From NCBI RefSeq assembly GCF_000237325.1, contig NC_017542.1:5066001-5130000 (forward strand): a DNA stretch of 64,000 bases, read 5' to 3'. Below are positions 1-12,900 of this stretch, piece after piece. The stretch is from Paenibacillus polymyxa M1. Its GTDB lineage: Bacteria > Bacillota > Bacilli > Paenibacillales > Paenibacillaceae. The position numbers and the translations under genes were made by a program. The notes beneath the pieces are model-generated. The model was not told the DNA's origin. It did no database searches and saw nothing but the letters and a program-made list of their open reading frames with translations. Within the stretch, counting starts at the first letter, position 1; each line of letters begins with the position of its first letter.

Positions 1-431
1 GAAGGTGCGTCGTATCGCATTGTTGTGTAGATGTCATATGTGCCCCCATCACTGGTCACTGTACCTTTATACGTTCCGGTAGGTCGATAAGTACCCCAGC
101 TATCAACGACGTAATATTCGATGAGTGCGTTTCTCGTCCACCCGTAGAGAGCCAAATATCCATTACCGGACGGCGCCCAGACACCGGCATTGTAGTTAAT
201 CGTTCTGTTGGGCGATCCAGTAGTCCAGCCTTTGCCGACAACAAAATTCCCGGTATCCTTCCATGTTACGCTGTAATTACCGCCTGATCCATTAACAGCA
301 TTGACGGTCCCGCCGCCATCGGTCCAATTTTGCCAGTAGTCTGTCGCTGCACTTGAGGTTGTTGCAAACACTCCAAAACTCATGGAAGCTGCAAGAACTA
401 CCGTTAACATTTTCTTACTAAACTTAAACAT
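1..431 (-). CDS. xynA: GH11 endo-1,4-beta-xylanase, secreted (5' part; runs off the window)
   Basis: Hydrolyses internal beta-1,4 links of xylan outside the cell. The first 143 codons are present; the C-terminus lies beyond base 1. Residues 1 to about 28 form a Sec signal peptide (MFKFSKK, hydrophobic core, cleavage near SSAA). The mature part starts [12 protein letters not shown] and continues with [21 protein letters not shown] and [16 protein letters not shown], closely matching Bacillus subtilis XynA. The Glu of [10 protein letters not shown] is the family nucleophile; the acid/base Glu lies in the missing part. The ATG at 431 has a strong ribosome-binding site (AGGAGG, 435-445 region). 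It is transcribed away from pmxE, whose terminator lies about 480 bp upstream, so it is not part of the polymyxin operon. Identification is very secure. Confidence 0.95.
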   Translation of the reverse strand, partial: MFKFSKKMLTVVLAASMSFGVFATTSSAATDYWQNWTDGGGTVNAVNGSGGNYSVTWKDTGNFVVGKGWTTGSPNRTINYNAGVWAPSGNGYLALYGWTRNALIEYYVVDSWGTYRPTGTYKGTVTSDGGTYDIYTTMRYDAP

Positions 432-907
432 ACTTTACCTCCTACAATTTTTATATTTGCATTCTACACCTGCTTGTCGGTCGATTCTCTGTTGCAGTGC
501 ATCACTCATGTGAACCATATTCCGTGTTTTCTTACTTTCACCTCCTTTATATGTAAAATTATATAATAATAGTGATCACACAACCACTTGGCAAATTAAA
601 TATTAAACTTTACTATGTTTAGATTTCCCTGAGTTTTAAAATAGTGCAGCGCCAGCGTAGCGGCTCATGATGTGTGCATGCCATCTTGGATTTGGCCCAC
701 AGTTCTTTCGCTCCGTAGGCTACATGAAGCGAACGACAGGAATATAGAGTTCTTTGGCCGCGGTGCCCTCACTCTGCGTAAACGCTCTAGTTATCTGCGC
801 GAGTAGCAGTGCATTTTAAACCACAACTTGAAAAAATTTAGGTTTTTTAAAATTATATTTAGAGCTTTAAGTTTGCTATAGCGTACGCCTTTTTCCCTTT
901 CATTTGG
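432..907. other. Intergenic region between pmxE terminator and xynA
   Basis: No gene is recognised. The part near xynA (432-640) is AT-rich and should hold the xynA promoter. A TATAAT-like hexamer on the minus strand (558-563) has no well-spaced -35 partner, so I do not call a promoter. The stretch 640-810 is more GC-rich and mixed in all frames. Confidence 0.5.
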
Positions 908-965
908 AAAAAAACACCCGGCAGGATGTGTACCGAGAGAAATACGGCATACACCCAAACCGGGT
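908..965 (-). terminator. Rho-independent terminator of pmxE
   Basis: Just after the pmxE stop codon, minus-strand ACCCGG (960-965) pairs with CCGGGT (916-921). Additional pairing inside the arm is followed by a run of seven T residues (complement of the A tract at 908-914). This should end the polymyxin transcript. Confidence 0.75.
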
Positions 966-971
966 AAGGGA

Positions 972-3900
972 TTAGAAAATAATATCAATGGCCTCTAGCA
1001 CATCTTGCTCCTGTTCGGATTGCCCGTTCAGGGAAATATCCTTCAACAGCACCGAAGGCTGTTCGCAAATTTGGGTGATGATCACGAGCAGGTCCTGAGC
1101 GAAATTGTCGATCAGATTGCGCGTAAACAACTTGGTTGCATATTCAAACTGCCCGTTCATTCCCTCATCCAGCAACGAAATGACCAAGGTAAGATCAAAT
1201 TGGGAAACCGTATGAGTTTCCGGATAAGATTCGATCTTGATATCCCCGAAGCTTTGAACGTTATCTTCCTTGGTTTCCAGAACAAACATGACATCGAATA
1301 CAGGATTGCGGCTTTGATCTCGCGGCGCCTGCAGCTTTTTCACAAGCTCCTCGAACGGATAATCCTGGTGGTCGTAGGCCCCCAGCATCGTTTCTTTGAC
1401 TTCGTTCAAGTAAGCGAGGAACGTCTTCTCCCCGGACGGATAATGGCGAATCGCCAAAGTGTTGACAAACATTCCGATGAGCGGCTCCAGGTCGGCATGT
1501 GTGCGGCCCGAAGCCGGCGTGCCTACAATGAAGTCTTCTTGTCCCGAGTACTTGCTGAGCAAGATTGAATAGGCCGCCAATAACACCATATAAAGGGTGG
1601 CACCGTTCTCATCGGCGATGCGCTGCAAGCTGTCGGTCATCTGCTTGTCGATGCTGAAAGGCAGCACATCTCCCTCAAAGCTGCGAGCGGCAGGTCTGAC
1701 AAAGTCCGTAGGCAGTTCAAGCGTCGGCAGTTCGCCTTCCAGCACGTCCAGCCAGTAGGCTTCCTGACGTTTCAGCCGCTCTTTTACAGGTTCGGACTGC
1801 TGCCAAGCGGCGAATTCCTTGTATTGAATCCGAAGCGGTTCCAGAGTCTCGCCGTTATACAGGCGCAGCAGCTCTTCGACGAAGATGCCCATCGACATGC
1901 CATCTGTGACGATATGATGAATGTCCAGCATGAGCAGATGCCGTTCCGCTTCCCATTCGACTAAGCCCACACGTAGCAGCGGCGGCCGCTCCAAATCAAA
2001 GACGCGCACAAAGCCATCTACGATGCTCTTCGTTTCACTTTCCGTCGCTTTCGTATACTCGACGGCAAACTTCAAGTCCGGATAAATCCGTTGTACCGGT
2101 TCGCCGTCGACCATTTCGAAGCCGGTTCGCAAAATTTCGTGACGAGCTATCAATCCTTTGAGCGCCGCCTCGAATTGATTCCGTTCCAAGCGCCCGACGA
2201 GAACCGTCATGCCGGACATGTTGTAGCTAAGCTCGGCGCCTTCCATCTGCTGCTGGATGTACAGCCGTTTTTGCACGGAGGAAAGCGGATAGTAATCCCT
2301 CTTATCCAGAACCGGAATGGAGAGGTGTTCCTGCCGCTCCAATTGGCTGATCGCTTCGGCCATCGCTTCGATGGTCGAGTGCCGGAACACATCGCGCAGC
2401 GGCAGGTCCACGCTCAGCTCCTTGTGCACCTTGCTGACCAGCGTCGTCGCCCGCAGGGAGTGCCCGCCGAGGTCGAAGAAGTTGTCCGTCACGCCAATCG
2501 TGACCGACCCGAGCACGTCCTGCCAGATGGCGACCAGTTTCGCCTCCAGTTGGGTGCGCGGCGCCACATATTCGCGGCCTGCGCTTGCTCCCCCTTCCGG
2601 CGCCGGCAGCGCCTTCCGGTCGATCTTTCCGTTCGGCGTCAGAGGCAGGCGCTCCATCTCCACGAAGTACGACGGGATCATGTACCCCGGCAGCTCGCTG
2701 GCAATCGCCCGCTTCAGGTCCGCCGCCGTCAAGCCTTCTTCCGCTGTATAATAAGCGCACAAAGCTTTCTGACCCTCTTGATCTTCCCTGACGACGACGA
2801 CCGCTTCCTTCACGCCACCTACACTCAGCAGCTTCGCTTCGACTTCGCCCGTCTCAATCCGGTACCCCCGGATTTTCGCCTGGTTGTCGATCCGGCCGAT
2901 GAAGTCCACGTTGCCGTCCTCCATCCACCGCGCCAAGTCTCCCGTGCGGTACAGCCGCTCGCCCGCGGCGAACGGACTGTCTACGAACTTTTCTTCCGTC
3001 AGCTTCGGACGGTTCAAGTACCCGCGCGCCACTCCGACTCCGCCGATGACCAGCTCGCCCAGCACCCCGACCGGCACCGGATTCAGATGCGCATCCACGA
3101 TGTAGAATTTCGCATTCAGCCACGCTTTACCGATCGGCACATTACCTGTCTGCGGTAGCTTCGTCAGCTCCTCGTCGTAGAAGCTGGAGTCGATCGCCGC
3201 TTCCGTCACGCCGTATGCGTTGATGATCCGGAACAACGAGCCGAAGCGTTCCTGCAAGGTCCGGTAATCCGCCACGCTGCAGCTGTCCGAGCTCGTGATC
3301 AACAGCTCCATCCAGCTCATATCCAGCCCCTGCTCGTGCACGTACTCCAGGAACGGCACGATCAGCGCCGGCGTCGATTCGAAGATGGTGACCTGCTCCC
3401 GCTCAATCCAGTGGTGCAGACGAGACGGATCAATCCGGTCGTCCTTCGGCACGATCACCATCGTGCCTCCGTTGTACAGCGTCCGCGCGATATCTCCCAC
3501 GAACACGTCGAATGAGAAGCTTGCGAGCTGCAGCAGCCGCACCGGGAACTGATCCAACCGGTATTCCCGCCGGTAGCCCGCCGCTGTGTTCACCAGGCTG
3601 CGGTGCTCGATCATCACGCCCTTCGGCTTGCCCGTCGTTCCCGACGTATAGATCACGTACGCCAGTTCCTCCGGACGGGCTTCATGGAAGCTGTCGGTGC
3701 CAATATTCTGATGGCTCTCATCGCCGTCGTCCACAGCATCCGTCAGCTTGCCGGAGACCCTGCCCGAGCCAATCGGCGCATTCGCCCGCTCCTCGCTGTA
3801 CGACGCTTCGTCATCCAGGTACAGCACCGTGGCCAGCGCCAGCTCCTCTTCGCCGAGCCAGGCTTCGGCGCGCTCTCGCAGCGGCGTTTGCGTCAGCAGC

Positions 3901-6900
3901 ACCTTCGCTCCGCTGTCTTCAAGCATGAACCGCACGCGCTCCGCCGGATAATCCGGGTCCAGCGGCACATACGCCCCGCCCGCTTTCCAGACGGCCAGCA
4001 CGGCCACCAGCAAGTCCACCGAACGCTCGGCGAGAATGCCGACGATCGTCTCCCGGCCGATGCCGCTTGCGCGCAGCGTAGCCGCCAAGCGGTTCGCCCG
4101 CTCGTTCAGCTCCGCATACGTCAGCCGGTCGTTCTCGTACACGACGGCTGCCTCTTCCGGCGTGCGCTCCACCTGTTCCTCGAACAGCCGGTGGAACGCG
4201 GCCGCAGGAGTCGCTTCCGGCTGCGCCGGGTTAAACGCGCCGAGAATCTGCTCTTTTTCCGCCGGTGTCAAAATGCCCAGCTCGGCAATAGTCGCCGTCG
4301 GGTTGCGGAGAATGGATTCAAGCAGCTGCAAGTAGTGAGCGGCCAATTTCTCCACCGTTTCGGTTTTATAAAGAGCAGTAGCATATTCAAACAGATATTC
4401 CAAGCCTTCCTCGATCTCCGTGACGTCCAAGCTGAGATCGAATTTAGAAACAATTTCTTCGCTGGCATACGTCGACAAATGGAGTCCGGGAAGCTGGATT
4501 TCCAAATTCTCTGTATTCTGCAAAGCAAACATTGTATCGAATAGCGGATTGCGGCGTAAATCGCGAGCCACGTTCACTTTATCCACCAGTTCCTCAAACG
4601 GATAATTCTGATGTTCAAAAGCGCCCAGCGTCGTCTCCTTGATTTCCTTCAAGTAGTCAAGGAACGTCTTACCGGCAGCCGGATAACTGCGGATGGCCAG
4701 GGTATTGACGAACATCCCGATCAGCGGCTGAACGTCGCTGTGATTTCTTCCCGCAATCGGCGTACCGACCACCACGTCTTCTTGCCCTGTATACTTATGC
4801 AATAATATTGTATAACCAGCAAGCAGAACCATGTAAAGCGTTGCGCCGTTCTCGGCTGCAAGCCGTTTCAGACCCTCGCTTTTCTTGCTATCCATAAACA
4901 ATTGCAGCGTGCGGCCCTCGTAGCTCTGCATAGACGGGCGCGGATAGTCCGTCGGCAATTCCAAAACCGGCAGCTCTCCGCGGAACATGTCGAGCCAGTA
5001 GGCTTCCTGCTTGGCAAGCTGAGCTTTCTGCTCGTCCGATTGCTGCCATACCGCATAATCTTTGTATTGAATGCGGAGCGGCTCCAACTGTTCCCCGCTG
5101 TACAAGCGGACGAACTCTTCGATCAGTACGTCAATCGAAACGCCGTCGGATACGATATGATGCGTATCGAACATTAGAATGTGCCGGTCCGGCGCCAGTT
5201 CGGCAAGGCCTACCCGCAGAAGTGGCGGCTTCGCTAGATCAAACGGACGAACGAATTGGCGCACCGTTTCTTCCGCCTGCTCCCCGCTGATCTGCACATA
5301 TTCCACCTGGAAGGCGACTTCTTCGTAAATCCGCTGAACCGCTTCGCCTTTTACCATCTCAAAGCCGGTACGCAGCGTTTCATGACGAGCTACGAGCCCG
5401 CGGAACGCTTCTTCAAACCGCTGCCGGTCGAGCCCTCCTTCGAGTAGCATAGCTCCCGGTATGTTGTAACTCAGCTCGGCTCCTTCCAGCTGGTTCAAGA
5501 TATAGAGACGTTTCTGAGCGGAAGAGAGCGGATAATACTCGCTAGGTTCCGCAGCCGGAATAGCCGTGAACGAGCCGATCTCCAGCCGCTCCATAGCCGC
5601 GGCCATTTCCTCAACCGTCGAGTAGCGGAATACGTCGCGAAGCGGGAATTCAACGCCTAGCTCCTTATGCATTTTGCTGACAAGCGTCGTCGCCCGCAGG
5701 GAGTGTCCGCCGAGGTCGAAGAAGTTGTCCGTTACGCCTACCGCCTTCTCCCGAACAAGTACATCCTGCCAAATGGCGGCCAGCTTCGCCTCAAGTTCGG
5801 TGCGCGGCGCCACGTATTCGCGGCCTGCGCTTGCTCCCCCTTCCGGTGCTGGCAGCGCCTTCCGGTCGATCTTTCCGTTCGGCGTCAGAGGCAGGCGCTC
5901 CATCTCCACGAAGTACGACGGGATCATGTACCCCGGCAGCTCGCTGGCAATCGCCCGCTTCAGGTCCAACGCCGTCAAGCCTTCTTCCGCTGTATAATAA
6001 GCGCACAAAGCTTTCTGACCTTCTTGATCTTCCCTGACGACGACGACCGCTTCCTTCACGCCACCTACACTCAGCAGCTTCGCTTCGACTTCGCCCGTCT
6101 CAATCCGGTACCCCCGGATTTTCGCCTGGTTGTCGATCCGGCCGATGAAGTCCACGTTGCCGTCCTCCATCCATCGCGCCAAGTCTCCCGTGCGGTACAG
6201 CCGCTCGCCCGCGGCGAACGGACTGTCTACGAACTTTTCTTCCGTCAGCTCCGGACGGTTCAAGTACCCGCGCGCCACTCCGACTCCGCCGATGACCAGC
6301 TCGCCCAGCACCCCGACCGGCACCGGATTCAGATGCGCATCCACGATGTAGAATTTCGCATTCAGCCACGCTTTACCGATCGGCACATTACCTGTCTGCG
6401 GTAGCTTCGTCAGCTCCTCGTCGTAGAAGCTGGAGTCGATCGCCGCTTCCGTCACGCCGTATGCGTTGATGATCCGGAACAACGAGTCGAAGCGTTCCTG
6501 CAAGGTCCGGTAATCCGCCACGCTGCAGCTGTCCGAGCTCGTGATCAACAGCTCCATCCAGCTCATATCCAGCCGCTGCTCGTGCACGTACTCCAGGAAC
6601 GGCACGATCAGCGCCGGCGTCGATTCGAAGATGGTGACCTGCTCCCGCTCAATCCAGTAGTGCAGACGAGACGGATCGATCCGGTCGTCCTTCGGCACGA
6701 TCACCATCGTGCCTCCGTTGTACAGCGTCCGCGCGATATCTCCCACGAACACGTCGAACGAGAAGCTTGCGAGCTGCAGCAGCCGCACCGGGAACTGGTT
6801 CAACCGGTATTCCCGCCGGTAGCCCGCCGCCGTGTTCACCAGGCTGCGGTGCTCGATCATCACGCCCTTCGGCTTGCCCGTCGTTCCCGACGTATAGATC

Positions 6901-9900
6901 ACGTACGCCAGTTCCTCCGGACGGGCTTCATGGAAGCTGTCGGTGCCAATATTCTGATGGCTCTCATCGCCGTCGTCCACAGCATCCGTCAGCTTGCCGG
7001 AGACTATGCCGGAGCCAATCGGCGCATTCGCCCGCTCCTCGCTGTACGACGCTTCGTCGTCCAGGTACAGCACCGCCGCCAGCGCCAGCTCCTCTTCGCC
7101 AAGCCAGGCTTCAGCACGCTCTCGCAGCGGCGTTTGCGTCAGCAGTACCTTCGCTCCGCTGTCTTCAAGCATGAACCGCACGCGCTCCGCCGGATAATCC
7201 GGGTCCAGCGGCACATACGCCCCGCCCGCTTTCCAGACGGCCAGCACGGCCACCAGCAAGTCCACCGAACGCTCGGCGAGAATGCCGACGATCGTCTCCC
7301 GGCCGATGCCACTTGCGCGCAGCGTAGCCGCCAAGCGGTTCGCCCGCTCGTTCAGCTCCGCATACGTCAGCCGGTCGTTCTCGTACACGACGGCCGCCTC
7401 TTCCGGCGTGCGCTCCGCCTGTTCCTCAAACAGCCGGTGGAACGCGGCCGCAGGAGCCGCTTCCGGCTGCGCCGGATTAAACGCGCCAAGAATTTGCTCT
7501 TTTTCCGCCGCCGTCAAAAGCTCCAACTGATTCACGCGGATGTTCGGGTTAGCCGCAACCTTCTCCAGTGCTTGGGCAAAATGTCCGTGGATCAGCCTGA
7601 TGTCTTCCTCTCTGAACGTCAGCGCATTGTACGTAAACCGCAGCAAAATATGCTCTTCCGGAATGACGGTAATGTCTAGGTCGTAGTTCGTTTGCTCCGG
7701 CGACTGGATATTAGCGATTTTCAGCGCTTCTTGGTCTCCGCCGACGACCTGCTCAATCTGTTCTTCCATCGGATAATTTTCAAAGACCATGATATGGTTG
7801 ATCAAGTCTCGCTTTTGCTCGCTCAGCGACTGAATTTCGAACAGCGGGAACGTTTCGTAAGCTCCCGATGCCAGCGCTTGATCCTGGGTTTTTCTCAAGA
7901 TATCGGCTACCGTCTCCCCGGCTTTGCCTTGAATACGGACCGGGATCGTATTAATAAACAGGCCGATCATGCTTTCGATGCCCGGAATTTCCGCTGGACG
8001 CCCGGATACGACGGAGCCGAATACGACATCCTCGCTGTTGTTGTATACCTGCAAAACCAGTCCCCATACGGTCTGCATGAACGTATTGAGCGTCACCTGC
8101 TGCTGGCGCGCCACCCGCTCGATTTGCCCGGTCAGTTCCTTGCTGAGTTCCACATCGATTTCAGCCGCTTCAAAATGGCCCTGCTTCAGCTGCGTTTTCT
8201 CCTGGGGCAGCTTGGTCTGCTGATCGTAACCCGCCAAATACTCGGACCAGTAACGCGAAGCTTTCGCGGCATCTTGAGCTTCCAGCCATTCGATATACCG
8301 GGAGTACGAGGTAACCGGAGGAAGCTCCAGCGTCTGCTTCTCTTGGAACGCGAAGTAGGTGTCGAACACTTCCTTGATCATGAAGGACATGCACCAGCCG
8401 TCCATCAAAATGTGATGGTGACTCCAGATCACATGGTAGGACTCGTCGCCCGTGCGCAAAACTGTCACGCGCATAAGAGAGCCTCGGGCCAAATCGAACT
8501 TGTTCGCTTTATCCGCGCTGACGAAATCGGCTATCGTCTTCTCCGGGTCTTCATCGCTTACCGAGCGAATATCTTCGAAGTACACTTCACACTTCCGCTC
8601 GCGGAATACCACTTGAATCGGCTCGTCTCTCCAGCCGGTAATAAAGTTGGTCCGCAGCGCCTCATTCCGCTGCACCAGCGTATCCAATCCTTGGGTGAAG
8701 GCTTCGACATTCAGGCTTCCGCACAGATCGAAGGTCACCTGTTCGAAGTAAGCTTCCGAATCGGCATCCAGCAGGCTGTGGAACAACATCCCTTTTTGCA
8801 GCGGAGTCAGGGTGTATACATTCTCCAGTTCGCCGAGCGCCGCCGTATGTTCGGCCAGCCGCTCCAGTTCCTCCACCGTCACATCTTGAAGCAGTACGTC
8901 GCTAGGCGTAAGCTCCGGCCGCTCTTTCGATACGCAATGGCTGATGACTTCACGCAAGCTCGAATGAAGCAGGGTACCCAGGCGCTCTATCGTTTCCCGT
9001 TTATACTGGGTTTCCCCATAACGGATCGTGAGTTCCTGCACTCCTTCCGACACCATACCGTTGATATCGAGGACATAATCCATCACTGCATTCGGACTTG
9101 AATCGGAGCCCGGGCTGAACGGAGACGGCCGCGAGCCGCTGCTTTCGTAATCCTGGTCGAACTGACCCAAATAGTTAAAGCTGATCTCCGGCTCCAAAGC
9201 GAAGCGCTCGCCGTCACGCGGCGCCGACAAATAACGCAGGATGCCGTAGCCGATTCCTTTGTTCGGAATGCGGCGCAAGCTTTCTTTAACCTGTTTCACC
9301 TGATGACCGAGCGCCTGGGCGTGACCCGGCTCCAGAACGACAGGGAATTGGCTTGTAAACCAGCCTACCGTGCGCGTAATGTCCACATCCGGCAAAATAT
9401 CTTCCCGGCCGTGGCCTTCGAGATTCACCAGCACGCGTTCCCGGCCGCTCCAAGCTTGTATCGCGAGGCCAAGCGCGGCAAGCAGCAAATCGTTCATTTC
9501 CGTATGGTAAGCACGGTGTGCCTGCTTCAGCAGCTGTTCGGTTTCCTCCGCCGTCAAGCGAACGGTCACGAGCCCGCTGTCCTTCAGCTTGGATCTGCCT
9601 TGTTCAAAATCTTTCGGAAGCGGCTCATAGGTCAATTGCTCGATATGCTGCCAGTACTCTCTCTCGCTTTCCATCGCCGGACCGTTCGCATAATCAGCGA
9701 GCTGTTTCGCCCACGTTTGGAATGAATCCGTTTTGAGCGGCAGACGGATCGGCTGCCCTTGCAGCGCCTGCTCATAGCCGGCAGCAAAATCCTCAAGCAG
9801 AATCCGCCAGGATACGCCGTCTACGACCAAGTGATGGATCGCGATGAGCAGGTGGTCGCCGTCGTCGCAGCGGAACAAGCCGAGCTTCACCAGCGGACCG

Positions 9901-12900
9901 TTTTCCAGATCGATGCTCGCTTGAATGTCATTTGCCTTAGCCTCTACCGCTTCTTTCACGTCGCCGACTCCCTTGAAATCGACAAATTCCAGATCGAACA
10001 GCGCTTCGTTCTCCCCGGCGCCGCGGTTCCAGGCGATATAGCCATTCTCGGTTTGGCGGTAAACCGTACGGAGAGCATCGTGATGCACGACAAGCTGACG
10101 CACCGCTTGACGTAAAGCTTCTTCGTCAAAGCCTTGCTTGGAGAACTGCATGAACGCCTGGTTGCTGTGATGCACGTCGGCCGGATTTTGTTCAAAGAAC
10201 CAGCGCTGAATCGGGGTCAAGATGACCTCTCCCGTCACTTCGGCCTGGCTTGCCGTTCTCTCCGCCGTTTGCAGCTGCAAACTAAGGGCGGAAATCGTCG
10301 GGTAATGGAACAAATCTTTCATGACCAGCTTGTACCCCGTTTGCAAAAGACGGGACGATACCTGCAAGGCCTTGATCGAATCGCCGCCGAGCGCAAAGAA
10401 ATTGTCCATCGTGCCGACCTGATCCACGCCCAGCACCGACTGCCAGACCGACGCAAGTGCTTGCTCGGCAGGAGTACGAGGTGCCGTGTATGCAGCCTCG
10501 GCACGAATGCTTCCTTCCGGTACAGGCAGCGCTTTACGGTCGATCTTCCCGTTCGGCGTAAGCGGCAATTGATCCAGGCGCATGATGCGCGAAGGCACCA
10601 TATGGGAAGGCAGCGCGGCGTCCAGATGGGCCACAAGCCCTTCCAGATCGAAGCTGGAATCCGCTACGACATACCCGCACAAATATTTCTGCCCCCGCTC
10701 GTCCGTCCGGTCGATGACAAGCGCTTGACGCACGCCGGCAAAATTTTTCATGGCCGCTTCAATTTCACCAAGCTCGATCCGATAGCCGCGAATTTTCACC
10801 TGGTTGTCGATCCGGCCGATGAAGTCCACGTTGCCGTCCGGCATCCAGCGCGCCAGGTCGCCCGTCCGGTACAGCCGCTCCCCAGCGGCGAACGGGCTGT
10901 CTACGAATTTCTCCGCCGTCAAATCCGGGCGATTCAAGTAACCGCGGCCCACACCCGCTCCGCCGATAACCAGCTCGCCCAACACCCCGATCGGCACCGG
11001 CTTCAGATTCGCATCCACGATGTAGAACTTGGCGTTCAGCCAAGCTTTGCCGATCGGCACGCTACCCGTCTTCGGCAGCTTCTTCAGCGGCTCGTCATAG
11101 AAGCTGGAGTCAATCGCCGCTTCCGTTACGCCGTAGCTGTTAATAATACGGAACTGCGAGCCGAAGCGCTCCTGCAAGGTGCGGTAATCCGCTACGCTGC
11201 ACGCATCCGAGCTTGTGATCAGCAGCTGCATCGAGCTGAGGTCCAGACCCTCGGCATGCACATGCTCCATGAACGGCACGATCAGCGCCGGAGTCGATTC
11301 GAACACCGTCACGGCGTAGTCGCGAATCCAGCCGTAGAGGCGGGTTGGATCAATCCGGTCGTCCTTCGGCACGATGACCATGGTGCCCCCGTTGTACAGC
11401 GTCCGCGCAATGTCGCCGACGAACACGTCGAACGAGAAGCTGGCGAGCTGCAGCAGCCGGATCGGGAACTGATCCAGGCGGTATTCCCGCCGGTAGCCCG
11501 CCGCCGTGTTCACCAGGCTGCGGTGCTCGATCATCACGCCCTTCGGCTTGCCCGTCGTTCCCGACGTATAGATCACGTAAGCCAAATCGCGCGGCTTGTT
11601 CACATTCGCCGGATTCGATGCGAGATCCGCCGCTAGTACGTTCTTCTCGGCTTCTGCCGTGGCGGACGTTTCGGCAGCAGCCGTTTCCGCTTGCGCCAAA
11701 GCCTCCGCCTCTGCGCCTGCTTCGCCCAAAGCTTGTACGCCCACAGCCGCTTCCGACGCGCCGAGGCTGTACGTCGCGGCGTCGTCAAGCGCAAGCACCG
11801 TTTGCAGCACTAGAGCTCCGTCGCTGCACCAAGCTTCCGCCTGCTCCAGCAGGCGGGTCTGCGTGAGCAGCACCGACGCCCCGCTGTCCGCGAGCATATA
11901 CTCGATCCGCTCCGCCGGATAGTCCGGGTCGAGCGGCACATAAGCGCCACCCGCTTTCCATACGGCGAGCACCCCGATCAACAGCTCCGCCGAACGGCCG
12001 GCCAGAATGCCGACCACCTGCTCCGGCTTCACCCCGCGCTCCCGCAGTGCAAACGCCAGACGATTCGCTTTGGCGTTCAGCTCCGCATACGTCAGCTTGC
12101 TGTCTTCGTAGACAACCGCCAGCGCTCCCGGAGTGCGCTCCGCCTGCTCCTCGAACAGCTCGTGGAACGTTCTCTCTCTCCACGACTCATCCGCTTCCAA
12201 ACCTGTACCCTCTGCGGCGGGTTGCTTCGCAAGAGCCGAAGACGACACGTCAAACCCGACCAGCAAATCATGCTTTTCGCTGTCCGTCAAGATATCCAAA
12301 TCCGAAATCCGCGCACCCGGCTGAGCCAGGATCGACGCCAAAAGCTGCTCGTAATGACCCGCCAGCCGTACCATCGTTTCCTGTCTAAACAACGAGGTAG
12401 CGTACTCGATCTTGCAAACCAGCTCGTTATCAGCTTCCACGATATCAAAGCTAAGATCAAACTTTGCCGTCTTTTCCTCGATGTCGAACAGCGACCATTT
12501 CAAACCTTCCAGGGGTAAATCCAAGCTTTCGTGCTTTTGCAAAGAAAACATGGTGTCAAACAGAGGATTCCGGCTTAAATCCCGGCTCACCTGAAGAGCT
12601 TCCACCAGCTCCTCGAACGGATAGTCCTGGTGCTCGTAGGCTCCAAGCGTCGTTTCCTTCACTTCCTGCAAGTAATCCAGGAACGTCCGCTCCGCCACCG
12701 GGGCCAAGCGAAGGGCCAGCGTATTGACGAACATGCCGATAATCGGCTGCAGGTCGGCGTGAGAACGGGCGGCAATCGGAGTGCCAACCACTATATCTTC
12801 CTGTCCCGCGTATTTATGAAGCAATACGGAGTACGCAGCTAGCAGAAGCATGTACAGCGTCGCCCCCGAATCGCCGGCAAGCCGTTTGAGAGCTTCGCTT

